23,064 nucleotides of DNA from JAWWAH01 sp033721415 (GCA_033721415.1 JAWWAH010000014.1:1-23064), one strand, 5' to 3'. Shown: positions 11,250 through 19,570, counted from the stretch's first letter. Notes: generated from the letters alone by a model not told the origin. A program made the numbers and translations.

Positions 11250-12368
11250 ATGAAAAAAACTCAAAGAAATATCATACTTATTGTTGTGTCGGCATTTATT
11301 GTTTTCGGCATAGTTTATCTTGAGAGACAGGGCCCTCCTAATATCAGCACCACAGAAAATGCAGAAATTGAAACAGTAAAAACAGATGCTGAAAAATCAT
11401 CTATATACCCTAAAGCAAAAGAAATAGTAAATCCGTCGGGATTTATAAATACGGATGGTGTGTCGGTGGAGGAGTTAATAGGGAAAAAGGTTATTTTAAT
11501 TGATTTCTGGACTTATAGTTGCATAAATTGTCAGCGCACAACTCCATATCTTAATAGTTGGTATGAAAAATATAGTGAAGAGGGGCTAGAAATAATTGGA
11601 GTGCACACACCGGAGTTTGATTTTGAAAAGAACATAGAAAATGTAAAGAGGGCCGTTGATAAATTTGAAATTAAATACCCGGTTGTGTTGGACAATAATT
11701 ATTCAACATGGAGAGCTTATGGTAATCGTTATTGGCCACGAAAATATCTTATAGATATAGATGGTTACATAGTATATGATCACATAGGTGAAGGTGCTTA
11801 TAATAAAACTGAAGATAAAATAGTAGAGCTTTTGAATGAGAGAAGTAAGGTATTGGGAGGTAATGAGGTTAATCTAAAAGATGATGTGCCTGAAAACGTA
11901 GATAGCGTTGATTTCAACAAGGTTCGCACACCAGAAATATATCTTGGATATAAACGTCTTGAATATATTCACAAATTTCCTTCCAGGGATTGCTTTGGAA
12001 AAAGTTGTAACTTTGAGGCTCCAGATAGTTTAAGTTTAAATGAGTTTGCTCTCGATGGAGAATGGCTAATGAGCCCCGAAAGCTCAGAGTTAAAAAGTAC
12101 AGAAGGTGAACTACTAATAAAGTTTTCAGCAAATAAGGTTAACCTAGTTGCTGGTGCATTAGAAAGTCCCGTTAAAGCAGAGATATATTTAGATGGTAAA
12201 AAGATAAGTAAGGATAATTCTGGCTATAGTGTGTCTGATTCTATTGTTAATTTTGGTGCCCATGAATTATATAATCTTGTAGATCTTGGTGGTAATTATG
12301 GGGAACATATTCTAAGAATAAAATTATTGGATCCGGGTGTTTCGGTCTTTGCCCTAACTTTTGGGTAA
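11250..12368 (+). CDS. DipZ-like membrane-anchored thioredoxin with C-terminal beta domain
   Basis: A 372-residue protein. A transmembrane anchor (about 7-25) leads to a TlpA-like thioredoxin domain with active site WTYSCINCQR (Cys91, Cys94), then GVHTPEF and YPVVLDNNYSTWRAYGNRYWPRKYLID, which closely follow the mycobacterial DipZ outer domain. The C-terminal 150 residues begin with TPEIYLGYKR and form the beta-rich module found after the thioredoxin domain in DipZ. In DipZ the CcdA part is fused at the N-terminus; here it is a separate upstream gene, making a split DipZ. Two further cysteines (FPSRDCFGKSC) sit near the domain junction and could form a structural disulphide. A terminator follows. 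Confidence 0.9.
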   Translation: MKKTQRNIILIVVSAFIVFGIVYLERQGPPNISTTENAEIETVKTDAEKSSIYPKAKEIVNPSGFINTDGVSVEELIGKKVILIDFWTYSCINCQRTTPYLNSWYEKYSEEGLEIIGVHTPEFDFEKNIENVKRAVDKFEIKYPVVLDNNYSTWRAYGNRYWPRKYLIDIDGYIVYDHIGEGAYNKTEDKIVELLNERSKVLGGNEVNLKDDVPENVDSVDFNKVRTPEIYLGYKRLEYIHKFPSRDCFGKSCNFEAPDSLSLNEFALDGEWLMSPESSELKSTEGELLIKFSANKVNLVAGALESPVKAEIYLDGKKISKDNSGYSVSDSIVNFGAHELYNLVDLGGNYGEHILRIKLLDPGVSVFALTFG

Positions 12369-12389
12369 ATTCTCTGTTAATCAATTATC

Positions 12390-12422
12390 AAAAAGGCTTC
12401 GCAAAATATGCGGAGCTTTTTA
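12390..12422 (+). terminator. Terminator of the thiol-redox operon
   Basis: AAAAGGCTTCGCA and TGCGGAGCTTTTT form an imperfect 12-13-bp stem around AAATA, ending in T5. Confidence 0.75.
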
Positions 12423-12448
12423 ATATGGAAAACTTATATCTTAATTAT

Positions 12449-12457
12449 TGATATAAT
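12449..12457 (+). promoter_or_regulatory. Extended -10 promoter of the MATCAP-like gene
   Basis: TG, one base, then a perfect TATAAT (12452-12457). The predicted start at about 12464 lies 3-4 nt before ATG 12468, which supports that start over upstream in-frame ATGs. A GGAAAACT half-box is at 12427-12434. Confidence 0.6.
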
Positions 12458-12467
12458 GAATATAATA

Positions 12468-13808
12468 ATGTCTGATAAAAAACCACCTGAATTTAAGGTA
12501 TTAAAACCAATAGACCCAGAAGAGCTAGAAGATGGCATACATTCCCCGAATTTAGAGGAATATCTTGAAGAATACAGGCGCTATGAGGCTAAGATTTGGG
12601 AAGAATTTCTTGAGGTTGAGCCTGGGAGTTATGCTGAGCAATTAAAAGCCAGAGAACTGGCTAAGTTGTATTTTCTTGAGGCTGCCCATAAGCAGCAAAC
12701 TTCTTCCGATGGTGCATTGTGGTCTGAGAGATTTAACCAACTTGTAGCTGAATTGTATGGTAAACCAGAAGTTAGCGAGTTAGTGGTTTTGGCTGAGCAA
12801 GAGCTTGATAAACTTCCAGAAGATAGTGAGTTGAGAGTTCTTTATGAGGAAGTGATAAGCGCTTATGATCCCGACCAAGAAGCAGTATCAGAGATACCAC
12901 AAAAATTGAATGATAGTGATTTAGAAAAAGTTAGAAAAGCACTTTTTAATCATCAAGCTCCTATATTTGAAAATCTAGATAAATATGAACACTATAATGA
13001 GTATGAAGTATCTAAGGTGGAAGAAATAGTAAATGAAATTATTACAGTGCTTACAGACATATCTCCAGAGTGGAACAATTGGAATGTTATAAGAAACAGC
13101 AGAACATCACTTTGGGTTGATCCAGAGAGAAAAGAGATATGCATACCCGAAAAAAGAAAACCTTATGAATCTTTCTCTGATTTAAGGAGAGTGATAGCTC
13201 ACGAGGTTGGAGCCCATGCTTTTCGTGCTGTTTCTGGTTATGAAAAAGGAGACAGCGACCTAGCTAGAGGGCTTGCAGATTATCTTGAAGCAGAAGAAGG
13301 GCTCGGGATATTTTTTGGCTACCTTTCCTCAGGAGTTATATCAGATAGCGTTAGGGATAAATACTTTGATGCAGCAATTGCTTACGGAATTATACCAGAA
13401 CTACAGATGTCGAGAGAAGAGTTAATAGAATTTGCAACTAAGCGTAGAATAGAAAGAGAAAGAGCAAAGGGTGTTACTCTTAACGAAGATGAGGTTTTAT
13501 CTGCACAAGGCAAGGCAACACGACACGTTAACAGATTATTTAGAGGAGGGGATGGAAAAGTGTATGAAACGCCGACTGGTACAACCCAGGCGGTGTTTAT
13601 TAAGGATATAGTGTACTATCTTGGTGTGCGAAAGATTGAAGGTTTTATAAAGAAAAAAATGAATGCAGGGCATGATCCTGAAAATATACTAAAATATTTA
13701 CTACAGGGTAAGTTCGACCCAACAAATGAAATACATTTAGAATATATAAGTGCGAAAGATGATTGCTTCTTGCTTGACGATGAATCACCCAAAACTAACT
13801 TAGCTTAA
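12468..13808 (+). CDS. MATCAP/DUF1704-family metallopeptidase
   Basis: A 446-residue soluble protein when started at 12468. The N-terminal 150 residues are helical and acidic. The catalytic part has a gluzincin-type HEVGAH (His245, Glu246, His250) and a downstream EAEEGLG (Glu276 or Glu277 as third zinc ligand). Then come RLFRGG (356-361) and FIKDIVYYLGVRKI, the conserved tail of DUF1704 (PF08014). Eukaryotic members (MATCAP) remove the C-terminal tyrosine or glutamates of tubulin; bacterial substrates are unknown. No signal peptide, so it is cytoplasmic. The frame is open back to 12408, but that overlaps the upstream terminator and the -10 box, so the later ATG is used. The conserved residues are intact. 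Confidence 0.82.
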   Translation: MSDKKPPEFKVLKPIDPEELEDGIHSPNLEEYLEEYRRYEAKIWEEFLEVEPGSYAEQLKARELAKLYFLEAAHKQQTSSDGALWSERFNQLVAELYGKPEVSELVVLAEQELDKLPEDSELRVLYEEVISAYDPDQEAVSEIPQKLNDSDLEKVRKALFNHQAPIFENLDKYEHYNEYEVSKVEEIVNEIITVLTDISPEWNNWNVIRNSRTSLWVDPERKEICIPEKRKPYESFSDLRRVIAHEVGAHAFRAVSGYEKGDSDLARGLADYLEAEEGLGIFFGYLSSGVISDSVRDKYFDAAIAYGIIPELQMSREELIEFATKRRIERERAKGVTLNEDEVLSAQGKATRHVNRLFRGGDGKVYETPTGTTQAVFIKDIVYYLGVRKIEGFIKKKMNAGHDPENILKYLLQGKFDPTNEIHLEYISAKDDCFLLDDESPKTNLA

Positions 13809-13810
13809 TT

Positions 13811-13838
13811 TTCACTGTTTGTGATTTAAAGCTATAAT
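13811..13838 (+). promoter_or_regulatory. Promoter of glmS
   Basis: TTCACT (13811-13816) and a perfect TATAAT (13833-13838) with a 16-bp spacer. It predicts an unusually long leader of about 100 nt before the glmS ATG. Confidence 0.55.
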
Positions 13839-13872
13839 AGAAAATAGATTAGTATTAAGTAATAATTAATGT

Positions 13873-13936
13873 ACCCGCCTACGCTAAAGCTACGGCGGAT
13901 GAAGGCTTTGCGGCGCTCACTGCGTTCGCGAGCAAA
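13873..13936 (+). repeat. G+C-rich structured segment in the glmS leader
   Basis: This 64-bp stretch is markedly richer in G+C than its surroundings. It contains CCGCC..GCTAAAGC..GGCGG and GCTC..GAGC inverted repeats. Its composition suggests a dispersed CPR-type intergenic repeat inserted into the leader. A 33-codon frame from ATG 13869 runs through it and overlaps the glmS start, out of frame. Whether the segment regulates glmS cannot be told from sequence alone. Confidence 0.45.
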
Positions 13937-13945
13937 TCACTTCAC

Positions 13946-15781
13946 ATGTGTGGAATTATTGGCTATATAGGAGATAGAACAGATCCAAAAATAGGCTTAG
14001 ATGCTTTGAAGCGCCTAGAATATAGAGGCTATGATTCTGCTGGATGTGCAGTTTATGATCCGAAGGAAAAAGATATACTTTCTGAGCGCGCGGTTGGAAA
14101 AGTTTCTGAATTAGATAAAAAACTAAACAAAGCAAAATTATCAGGAAGTCCTTTTATATTCCATACTCGTTGGGCAACTCATGGTGCTCCTAGTGAAAAT
14201 AATGCACATCCTCATTTTGACTGCAATAAGGAATTTTATATTGCGCATAATGGGATTATAGAAAACTACCAAGACTTAAAAGATAAATTGAAAAAATATG
14301 GGCACAAATTTACATCCGATACTGATACAGAAGTTTTGGCACACCTTATAGAATATTTATACGATGGAGATCTTCTTCAGGCAGTCCAAAAAACATTAAG
14401 TATGGTAGTTGGCACTTATGGAATAGTGGTAATTTCAAAAAAATCTCCAAACGAACTTATCACCGCTCGCCTAGGAAGTCCCTTGTTGATAGGAGTAGGG
14501 GATGGAGAGTATTTTATTTCTAGCGACCCAGCTGGAGTTTTGGAGCACACTAAAAAAGTTGTATACATGGAAGATGGAGAGATAGCGCGCTTAAAACCTG
14601 ATTCAATGGAGCTAATATCACAAGACAAAAAAGCAAAAAAGCCTGTTATTGAAGAGATACAGTGGGATGTAGAAGAAGCCCAAAAAGGAGGCTATCCTCA
14701 TTTTATGATTAAAGAGATTATGGAACAGCCAAAATCTGTATCCGATACTCTTGCTGGGCGACTTGTCTTAGAAGAAGGTAATGCAAAATTGGGAGGATTG
14801 GAATCTGTAGCAGACCGTTTAAGAGATATAAAAAAGATACATATAGTTGCTTGCGGTACAGCTTATTATGCGGGGCTTGTTGGTAAATATATGATAGAAG
14901 ATATTGCAAAGATACCAGTAGAGGTTGATGTTGGTTCAGAGTTTAGATATAGAGACCCTGTTTTAGATAGAAAAACTGATGCTTTTTTGTGCATATCTCA
15001 GTCTGGAGAAACAGCTGATACTTTAGCCCCCCTTAAAGAGGCTAAGCGAAAGGGCCTTTTAACACTGGGTATAGTTAATGTGGTTGGTTCCACCATAGCA
15101 CGTGAAGTTGATGCAGGAATATACAATCATGCTGGTCCCGAAATAGGTGTTGCATCGACAAAGGCATTTACATCACAACTTACAGCACTTGGATTAACGG
15201 CAATTTTTCTAGCCCGCCAAAGAGATATGTCGCAGGAAGAGGGAAGAAAGATAGTAGAGGAAATGGAAAAACTTCCAAGATATATAAATAAAATATTAAA
15301 GAACACAAAGAAGATAGAAAAAGTTGCTAAAAAATATCATAAAGCCGATAACATGCTTTATCTTGGGCGAAAATATAATAACCCAATAGCTCTTGAAGGT
15401 GCCCTTAAATTAAAGGAAATATCATACATACACGCAGAAGGTTATGCTGGAGGAGAAATGAAGCATGGTCCAATAGCTTTAATAGATAAAGATTTCCCAA
15501 CATTTGCTGTAATGCCACGCGATAGTATATATGAAAAAATGTTATCCAACATAGAAGAGATTAAAGCTAGAAGCGGTCCTATAATTGCTGTAACTACAGA
15601 AGGCAATAAAGATATTAAGAGATTAACTAAAGATGTAATTTATATTCCAGATGTACCTGAATTTATTTCTCCTATAGTTTCTGTAATACCTCTTCAGATT
15701 TTTGCATATCATGTTGGTATTATGCGTGGCCACAATGTGGATAAACCAAGAAATCTTGCAAAATCCGTTACGGTAGAATAA
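13946..15781 (+). CDS. glmS: Glutamine-fructose-6-phosphate aminotransferase (isomerising)
   Basis: A 611-residue full-length enzyme that makes glucosamine-6-phosphate from fructose-6-phosphate and glutamine, the entry step to UDP-GlcNAc. The N-terminal glutaminase domain starts MCGIIGYIG with the nucleophile Cys2, then EYRGYDSAG (25-33), HTRWATHG (73-80) and HNGIIENY (101-108). Two SIS sugar-isomerase domains follow, with SQSGETADT in the first and EGALKLKEISYIHAEGYAGGEMKHGP in the second. It ends in the family-typical LAKSVTVE. All key residues appear intact. No ribosome-binding site directly precedes the ATG; a leader of about 100 nt carries the G+C-rich segment. The gene converges on the GlmU-like acyltransferase. 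Confidence 0.97.
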   Translation: MCGIIGYIGDRTDPKIGLDALKRLEYRGYDSAGCAVYDPKEKDILSERAVGKVSELDKKLNKAKLSGSPFIFHTRWATHGAPSENNAHPHFDCNKEFYIAHNGIIENYQDLKDKLKKYGHKFTSDTDTEVLAHLIEYLYDGDLLQAVQKTLSMVVGTYGIVVISKKSPNELITARLGSPLLIGVGDGEYFISSDPAGVLEHTKKVVYMEDGEIARLKPDSMELISQDKKAKKPVIEEIQWDVEEAQKGGYPHFMIKEIMEQPKSVSDTLAGRLVLEEGNAKLGGLESVADRLRDIKKIHIVACGTAYYAGLVGKYMIEDIAKIPVEVDVGSEFRYRDPVLDRKTDAFLCISQSGETADTLAPLKEAKRKGLLTLGIVNVVGSTIAREVDAGIYNHAGPEIGVASTKAFTSQLTALGLTAIFLARQRDMSQEEGRKIVEEMEKLPRYINKILKNTKKIEKVAKKYHKADNMLYLGRKYNNPIALEGALKLKEISYIHAEGYAGGEMKHGPIALIDKDFPTFAVMPRDSIYEKMLSNIEEIKARSGPIIAVTTEGNKDIKRLTKDVIYIPDVPEFISPIVSVIPLQIFAYHVGIMRGHNVDKPRNLAKSVTVE

Positions 15782-15805
15782 TAGAAAATATTTATACAGA
15801 AAAAT

Positions 15806-15832
15806 AAAAAACCCGCCTTAAAGCGGGTTTTA
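15806..15832. terminator. Bidirectional terminator between glmS and the GlmU-like gene
   Basis: AAAACCCGC (15808-15816) pairs with GCGGGTTTT (15823-15831). The minus-strand reading has the longer T-rich tail, so it serves the convergent gene at least as well as glmS. Confidence 0.8.
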
Positions 15833-15845
15833 ATAATGTGCAATT

Positions 15846-16598
15846 TTATTTATTTAAATGCCATCCTTCATCATCTTTGGTTACGGAATTTTCTTTGATC
15901 TCTATGCCCTCATGGCGGCGGATAAGCATGCCAAGTGGCGTTTCGTGTTTGTGTTTTTGTCCTCTGGCTACTACAAGAGATTTCGGCGGAACATCCTTGG
16001 ATATAATAGAGCCCGCAGCTATATAACTAGAGCGCCCTATTGAACATGGTGCGATTATCATTGTTCCTGAACCTACGAAAACCTCAGGCTCGAGCGAGAT
16101 TTCTTGTTTTTCAACCCCATCGTAATTGCAGAATACAACTCCTGCGCTTATATTGCAGTCTCGGAGTATTCTTGCATCGCCTATATAGCAGTTATGTAGT
16201 ACGGTGCATCGCTTTCCTATGAAGGAGCGAACAATCTGGGCGTGAGCAATTTTAGCGAAAGGATTTACAACAACCCGGTATAGGTGTGCGCCATGGTTTA
16301 CGGATACAGAGTGCGCTATTCTTGAATGTTCAATGGTTGTGTATGGGCCTATTTCGGAATTATCTCCTATTTTGCTATCTTTTATCTCTGAGCCTTGCTT
16401 TATCGTACAGTTTTTTCCGATTTTGCTATTTTCATAAATATACACGTTTGGATATATAATTGTTCCTTCACCTATAGTTACCGAGGTATCTATATATGTA
16501 TTATCCGGATCTACGAACCTTACACCTCTTCTATGCAGGCTCCATATTGCCCTAATTCTCTTTAAGCGACTTCCAAATTCAGGCATTTCGCTTGACAT
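15846..16598 (-). CDS. Stand-alone GlmU-like left-handed beta-helix acyltransferase
   Basis: A 250-residue hexapeptide-repeat protein that aligns by eye with the C-terminal acetyltransferase half of GlmU. It has GVRFVDPDNTYID (25-37), many [IV]G-x4 coils, LHNCYIGDARI (134-144) and AGVVFCNYDGVEK (152-164). The equivalents of E. coli GlmU His363 (base) and Tyr366 are His135 and Tyr138; Asn158, Tyr159 and Lys164 match the CNYDG region. The uridylyltransferase half is absent, and the positions of Arg333 and Lys351 do not appear basic, so the acceptor may not be glucosamine-1-phosphate. A TTG at 16601 is in frame, but ATG 16598 is 6 nt from a perfect AGGAGGTGA ribosome-binding site and is preferred. 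It is convergent with glmS and divergent from yvcK. Confidence 0.85.
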   Translation of the reverse strand: MSSEMPEFGSRLKRIRAIWSLHRRGVRFVDPDNTYIDTSVTIGEGTIIYPNVYIYENSKIGKNCTIKQGSEIKDSKIGDNSEIGPYTTIEHSRIAHSVSVNHGAHLYRVVVNPFAKIAHAQIVRSFIGKRCTVLHNCYIGDARILRDCNISAGVVFCNYDGVEKQEISLEPEVFVGSGTMIIAPCSIGRSSYIAAGSIISKDVPPKSLVVARGQKHKHETPLGMLIRRHEGIEIKENSVTKDDEGWHLNK

Positions 16599-16631
16599 CA
16601 ATCACCTCCTTTTGATAAAAGAACTAAGTGT

Positions 16632-16640
16632 TTTATACCA
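16632..16640 (-). promoter_or_regulatory. Extended -10 promoter of the GlmU-like gene
   Basis: On the minus strand TGG precedes TATAAA (16637-16632). A small inverted repeat AAGCATA (16659-16665)/TATGCTT (16672-16678) lies in the middle of the divergent intergenic region and could be shared with yvcK control. Confidence 0.4.
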
Positions 16641-16707
16641 CAGAGGGTTTATTTATAAAAGCATATGATGTTATGCTTAAATAAAGGATATTTTACTATT
16701 TAAAGTA

Positions 16708-17697
16708 ATGGCTTTAACTAGAAAAGAAAAAAACGTTGTAGTTATAGGTGGAGGCACAGGAACCTCCATTGTTTTACGTGGATTAAAAGATTACCCAGTT
16801 AATTTAAGCGCTATAATTACAACAGCTGATACTGGAGGTTCTTCCGGTGTGCTTAGGAGAGAAATAGGCATGTCTCCTCCTGGAGATGCGCGCCAATGCT
16901 TTGTTGCTCTAAATGGGGGAGAGCATCCACTGATAGACCACTTCAATACGCGCTTCGCTGGTGGTGGATTAAAAGGTCATACATTTGGCAATGTTTTTCT
17001 TGCGCTTTTGTGGGAAAATCATGATGGAGACTTCCAGCAAGCAATAGAGCATGCGGAGAGCATATTTGATTCTAAGCATTCAATTATCCCCGCAACAACC
17101 CAACCCACAAATCTTGTGGCGCACTTAAATACAAGGAGAAAAATACAAGGGGAAGCAGACATAATAAAGGTAAAAAACTTAAGTAAGAAACTGAAAAAAT
17201 TAGAGCTTGTTCCAGAGGAAGAAGCAAATCCGAAAGCTATAAAAGCTATCAAAAAAGCTGATTATATCGTAATAGGCCCAGGTAACCTGTTTGCAAGCTT
17301 AACTCCACCTCTTTTAGTAGATGGCATAGGAGAAGCAGTGAAAAAAAGCAAAGCAAAAAAGATTTTCATATTGAACTTAATGAATCAAAATCATCTTTAT
17401 GCTGGATATACCGCTAAAGATTATATAGATCACTTTAAAGAAACTCTTGGAGAAGATGTTTTTGATACAATTATCTATAATACTAAAAAAATTGATAAAA
17501 AAATTCTTACAGATCTAGGCATAGAAGATGATCAGATAAAGGTATCTCCCAAAAAGCATGAACTGCGTTTTTATGGGGCAGATTTGGTGGACATGCGTAT
17601 ATCAAAACAGGATCCAAACGATCCTCTAAAAAGAACATATATTAGGCACGATCCGCAAAAGATAGCTGATGTATTGTTTAGAATAATAAATAAATGA
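16708..17697 (+). CDS. yvcK: YvcK/CofD-family UDP-GlcNAc-binding protein
   Basis: A 329-residue Rossmann-like protein. It has VVIGGGTGTSIVLRGLK (11-27), then TTADTGGSSGVLRREIGMSPPGDARQC, GHTFGNVFLA, and IGPGNLFASLTPPLLVDGI in the middle. These are the conserved blocks of the YvcK branch of the CofD superfamily. In Firmicutes and mycobacteria, YvcK binds UDP-GlcNAc and supports peptidoglycan synthesis and growth on gluconeogenic carbon; it has no proven enzymatic activity. Placement next to glmS and the GlmU-like gene fits an amino-sugar role. A TACTAT 8 nt before the ATG suggests a leaderless mRNA, but the -35 is weak. Its stop overlaps the start of tsaC by 4 nt (ATGA), so the two are coupled. 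Confidence 0.92.
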   Translation: MALTRKEKNVVVIGGGTGTSIVLRGLKDYPVNLSAIITTADTGGSSGVLRREIGMSPPGDARQCFVALNGGEHPLIDHFNTRFAGGGLKGHTFGNVFLALLWENHDGDFQQAIEHAESIFDSKHSIIPATTQPTNLVAHLNTRRKIQGEADIIKVKNLSKKLKKLELVPEEEANPKAIKAIKKADYIVIGPGNLFASLTPPLLVDGIGEAVKKSKAKKIFILNLMNQNHLYAGYTAKDYIDHFKETLGEDVFDTIIYNTKKIDKKILTDLGIEDDQIKVSPKKHELRFYGADLVDMRISKQDPNDPLKRTYIRHDPQKIADVLFRIINK

Positions 17698-18332
17698 CAA
17701 GGCAAAAGCTTACAAAGGAAAATGTATCAGAATTAGCGGAAGAAACGGCAAATGTTTTACGGAGAGGTTATTCGGCTATTATCCCAACAGATACTCTGTA
17801 CGGCCTTGCTGTTGATGCGCTTAGCGTTGACTCTATCGCTCATTTTTTTTCTATTAAAAAAAGACCAAAGAATAAGCCCGTGCCTTTGTTTGTAAAAGAC
17901 ATAGAGATGGCAAAAAGGCTTGCGTTTATCGATAAGCGTCAAGAAGAGATATTAACAGAATTGTGGCCAGGACCTTTTACTTTTGTATTGCGTAAAAAAG
18001 ATTCTGTAAATAGTACTCTATCTGCAGGAACTGAAAAAATAGGACTACGAATACCAAACCATATTTTCATTCAAGCGCTTTTGTATAAATTGGGGCGCCC
18101 TATTACGGGCTCTTCGGCTAATATTTCGGGTATGGATCCAGGTGGTGATTTGGATGGTATAATCGAGCAATTTAAAGAGAACTCTATAGTTCCTGAATAC
18201 ATTGTAGATGCTGGCAAGATAAAATCTGGCGACCCATCCACCGTGATAGATATTACGAGCCAAGAGCCAAAGATTTTAAGAATGAATATGACAACCTTAA
18301 AAAAATTAAATGATATTTTCGGTAAAATATAA
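17694..18332 (+). CDS. tsaC: Threonylcarbamoyl-AMP synthase (TsaC/YrdC/Sua5 family)
   Basis: A 212-residue protein covering the YrdC domain. It has GYSAIIPTDTLYGLAVDAL (25-43), IKKRPKNKPVPLFV (54-67), WPGPFTFVL, LRIPNH, PITGSSANISG and a late DPSTVIDI. The KRP..KP and SxN motifs bind ATP and threonine. The family makes threonylcarbamoyl-AMP for the universal tRNA t6A37 modification. The length fits the TsaC/short form; the C-terminal Sua5 domain is missing. It overlaps yvcK by 4 nt and is followed 20 nt later by the MFS-like gene, so it is the middle of a likely operon. No ribosome-binding site is needed if translation is coupled. Confidence 0.93.
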   Translation: MTRQKLTKENVSELAEETANVLRRGYSAIIPTDTLYGLAVDALSVDSIAHFFSIKKRPKNKPVPLFVKDIEMAKRLAFIDKRQEEILTELWPGPFTFVLRKKDSVNSTLSAGTEKIGLRIPNHIFIQALLYKLGRPITGSSANISGMDPGGDLDGIIEQFKENSIVPEYIVDAGKIKSGDPSTVIDITSQEPKILRMNMTTLKKLNDIFGKI

Positions 18333-18352
18333 TTTACTCCCTTATATAGGAT

Positions 18353-19570
18353 ATGTTTGATAATCACGAAGATTTACATTCTCGTTTTCCCCATCCACAT
18401 CTTAAGCTCAACAAAGAGCTAAAAGAATTCTACGCTTTTTCAGGAATACATGGCTTTGCAATAGCTTTAATAACAATATTTGAGCCAATTTATATATATC
18501 TTCTGTTTGGTGAAAAGCTGTGGATGGTATTTTTGTTTTTGGGGATTAGGTATACATCTTTTGGATTATTTGCCCCACTTGGCGCTAGATTGCCTTCTAA
18601 AATAGGAGTAAAACACACGATACTTCTTAGTCAGCCGCTATTATTCATTTATTTCTTGGGATTGTGGCAAGGAGAGGTGCTTGGATTATTTTTCTTTTTA
18701 CTTGCACCTTTTGCGGGATTAAGAAGCGCTATTTATTGGCCCGCACACCATATGTTCTTTACCCGATTTTCTGATAAGGGCAAGCGCGGAAAAGAATTAA
18801 GTTATAGGACCATGATTCTTTCAGTATCGGCAGGAATAGCACCATTTGTAGGAGGTATAATAATAACCTTTTTTGGAGGATTCACTGTGTTGTTTGTTGT
18901 TGTTCTTACACTTCTTTTAGCTGCTACCGTTCCTCTATTTTTGTCTCATGAAATTAAAGAGGATTATCACGACCATTATACAGAGTGGATAAAAGAGATA
19001 TTTAGCCCCAGATATTACAGGAAGACAGTGGCATTTATGGCTAATGGATTTGAAACAGCTGTACACTCTTTCGTTTGGCCACTTTTTCTGTTTATTATTG
19101 CTATAAATTACGAAGAATTAGGTATAATAACCTCGGCCACATTTATATTTGGTGTAATATTTACGTATTATGCAGGAAGAAAGTCAGATTCAGCTGGATC
19201 TGAAAAGCTTTTAACCTATGGAGCGTTTATAAATGCTGCAGTTTGGCCTATAAAAATGTTTGTACAAGCTCCGCTTGATGCCTTTTTGGCAAACACTGTT
19301 CATAGATTTGGTCGAACAGTAGCATATGTGCCCTTCATTTCTTTATTCTATGATTGGGCAGGCGAACACAAAACAACAAGAGATAGGCTGATTGTATTTA
19401 GAGAAACAATCATTAACTTAAGTAGAGGCTTAGCACTATTTAGTATTGCTGCGGTTGTTTATTTTTATAGTAGCGACTTACGTATTTGGTTTATGTTCTC
19501 TGCGATATCTACACTTGGACTTTTATTTATGACTAAGCACCCATTTAAGGCGATACGGCAACCTGATTAA
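18353..19570 (+). CDS. MFS-like multi-pass transporter
   Basis: A 405-residue membrane protein with about 11-12 hydrophobic segments arranged as two halves, around a cytoplasmic loop (about 197-220, HEIKEDYHDHYTEWIKEIFSP). The first half has GARLPSKIGVKHTILLSQ, which resembles the MFS loop 2-3 motif, and the second half has YYAGRKSDSAGSEKLL at the equivalent position. This supports the MFS fold, but no substrate-specific motif is visible. The N-terminus is His-rich (NHEDLHSRFPHPH, 4-16), which might bind metal. A TATAAT (18328-18333) overlapping the tsaC stop could be an internal promoter; otherwise it is read from yvcK. The gene ends at a strong bidirectional terminator. Confidence 0.75.
   Translation: MFDNHEDLHSRFPHPHLKLNKELKEFYAFSGIHGFAIALITIFEPIYIYLLFGEKLWMVFLFLGIRYTSFGLFAPLGARLPSKIGVKHTILLSQPLLFIYFLGLWQGEVLGLFFFLLAPFAGLRSAIYWPAHHMFFTRFSDKGKRGKELSYRTMILSVSAGIAPFVGGIIITFFGGFTVLFVVVLTLLLAATVPLFLSHEIKEDYHDHYTEWIKEIFSPRYYRKTVAFMANGFETAVHSFVWPLFLFIIAINYEELGIITSATFIFGVIFTYYAGRKSDSAGSEKLLTYGAFINAAVWPIKMFVQAPLDAFLANTVHRFGRTVAYVPFISLFYDWAGEHKTTRDRLIVFRETIINLSRGLALFSIAAVVYFYSSDLRIWFMFSAISTLGLLFMTKHPFKAIRQPD

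Noticed and set aside
12408..12467. An upstream start for the MATCAP-like protein
   Set aside because: The extension would begin inside the preceding terminator and cover the extended -10 box.
13845..13945. A glmS ribozyme in the glmS leader
   Set aside because: The length is possible, but I could not find the conserved core or the pairing pattern of the ribozyme.
16599..16601. A TTG start for the GlmU-like protein
   Set aside because: It is in frame but only 3 nt from GGAGG; the adjacent ATG has the normal 6-nt spacing.
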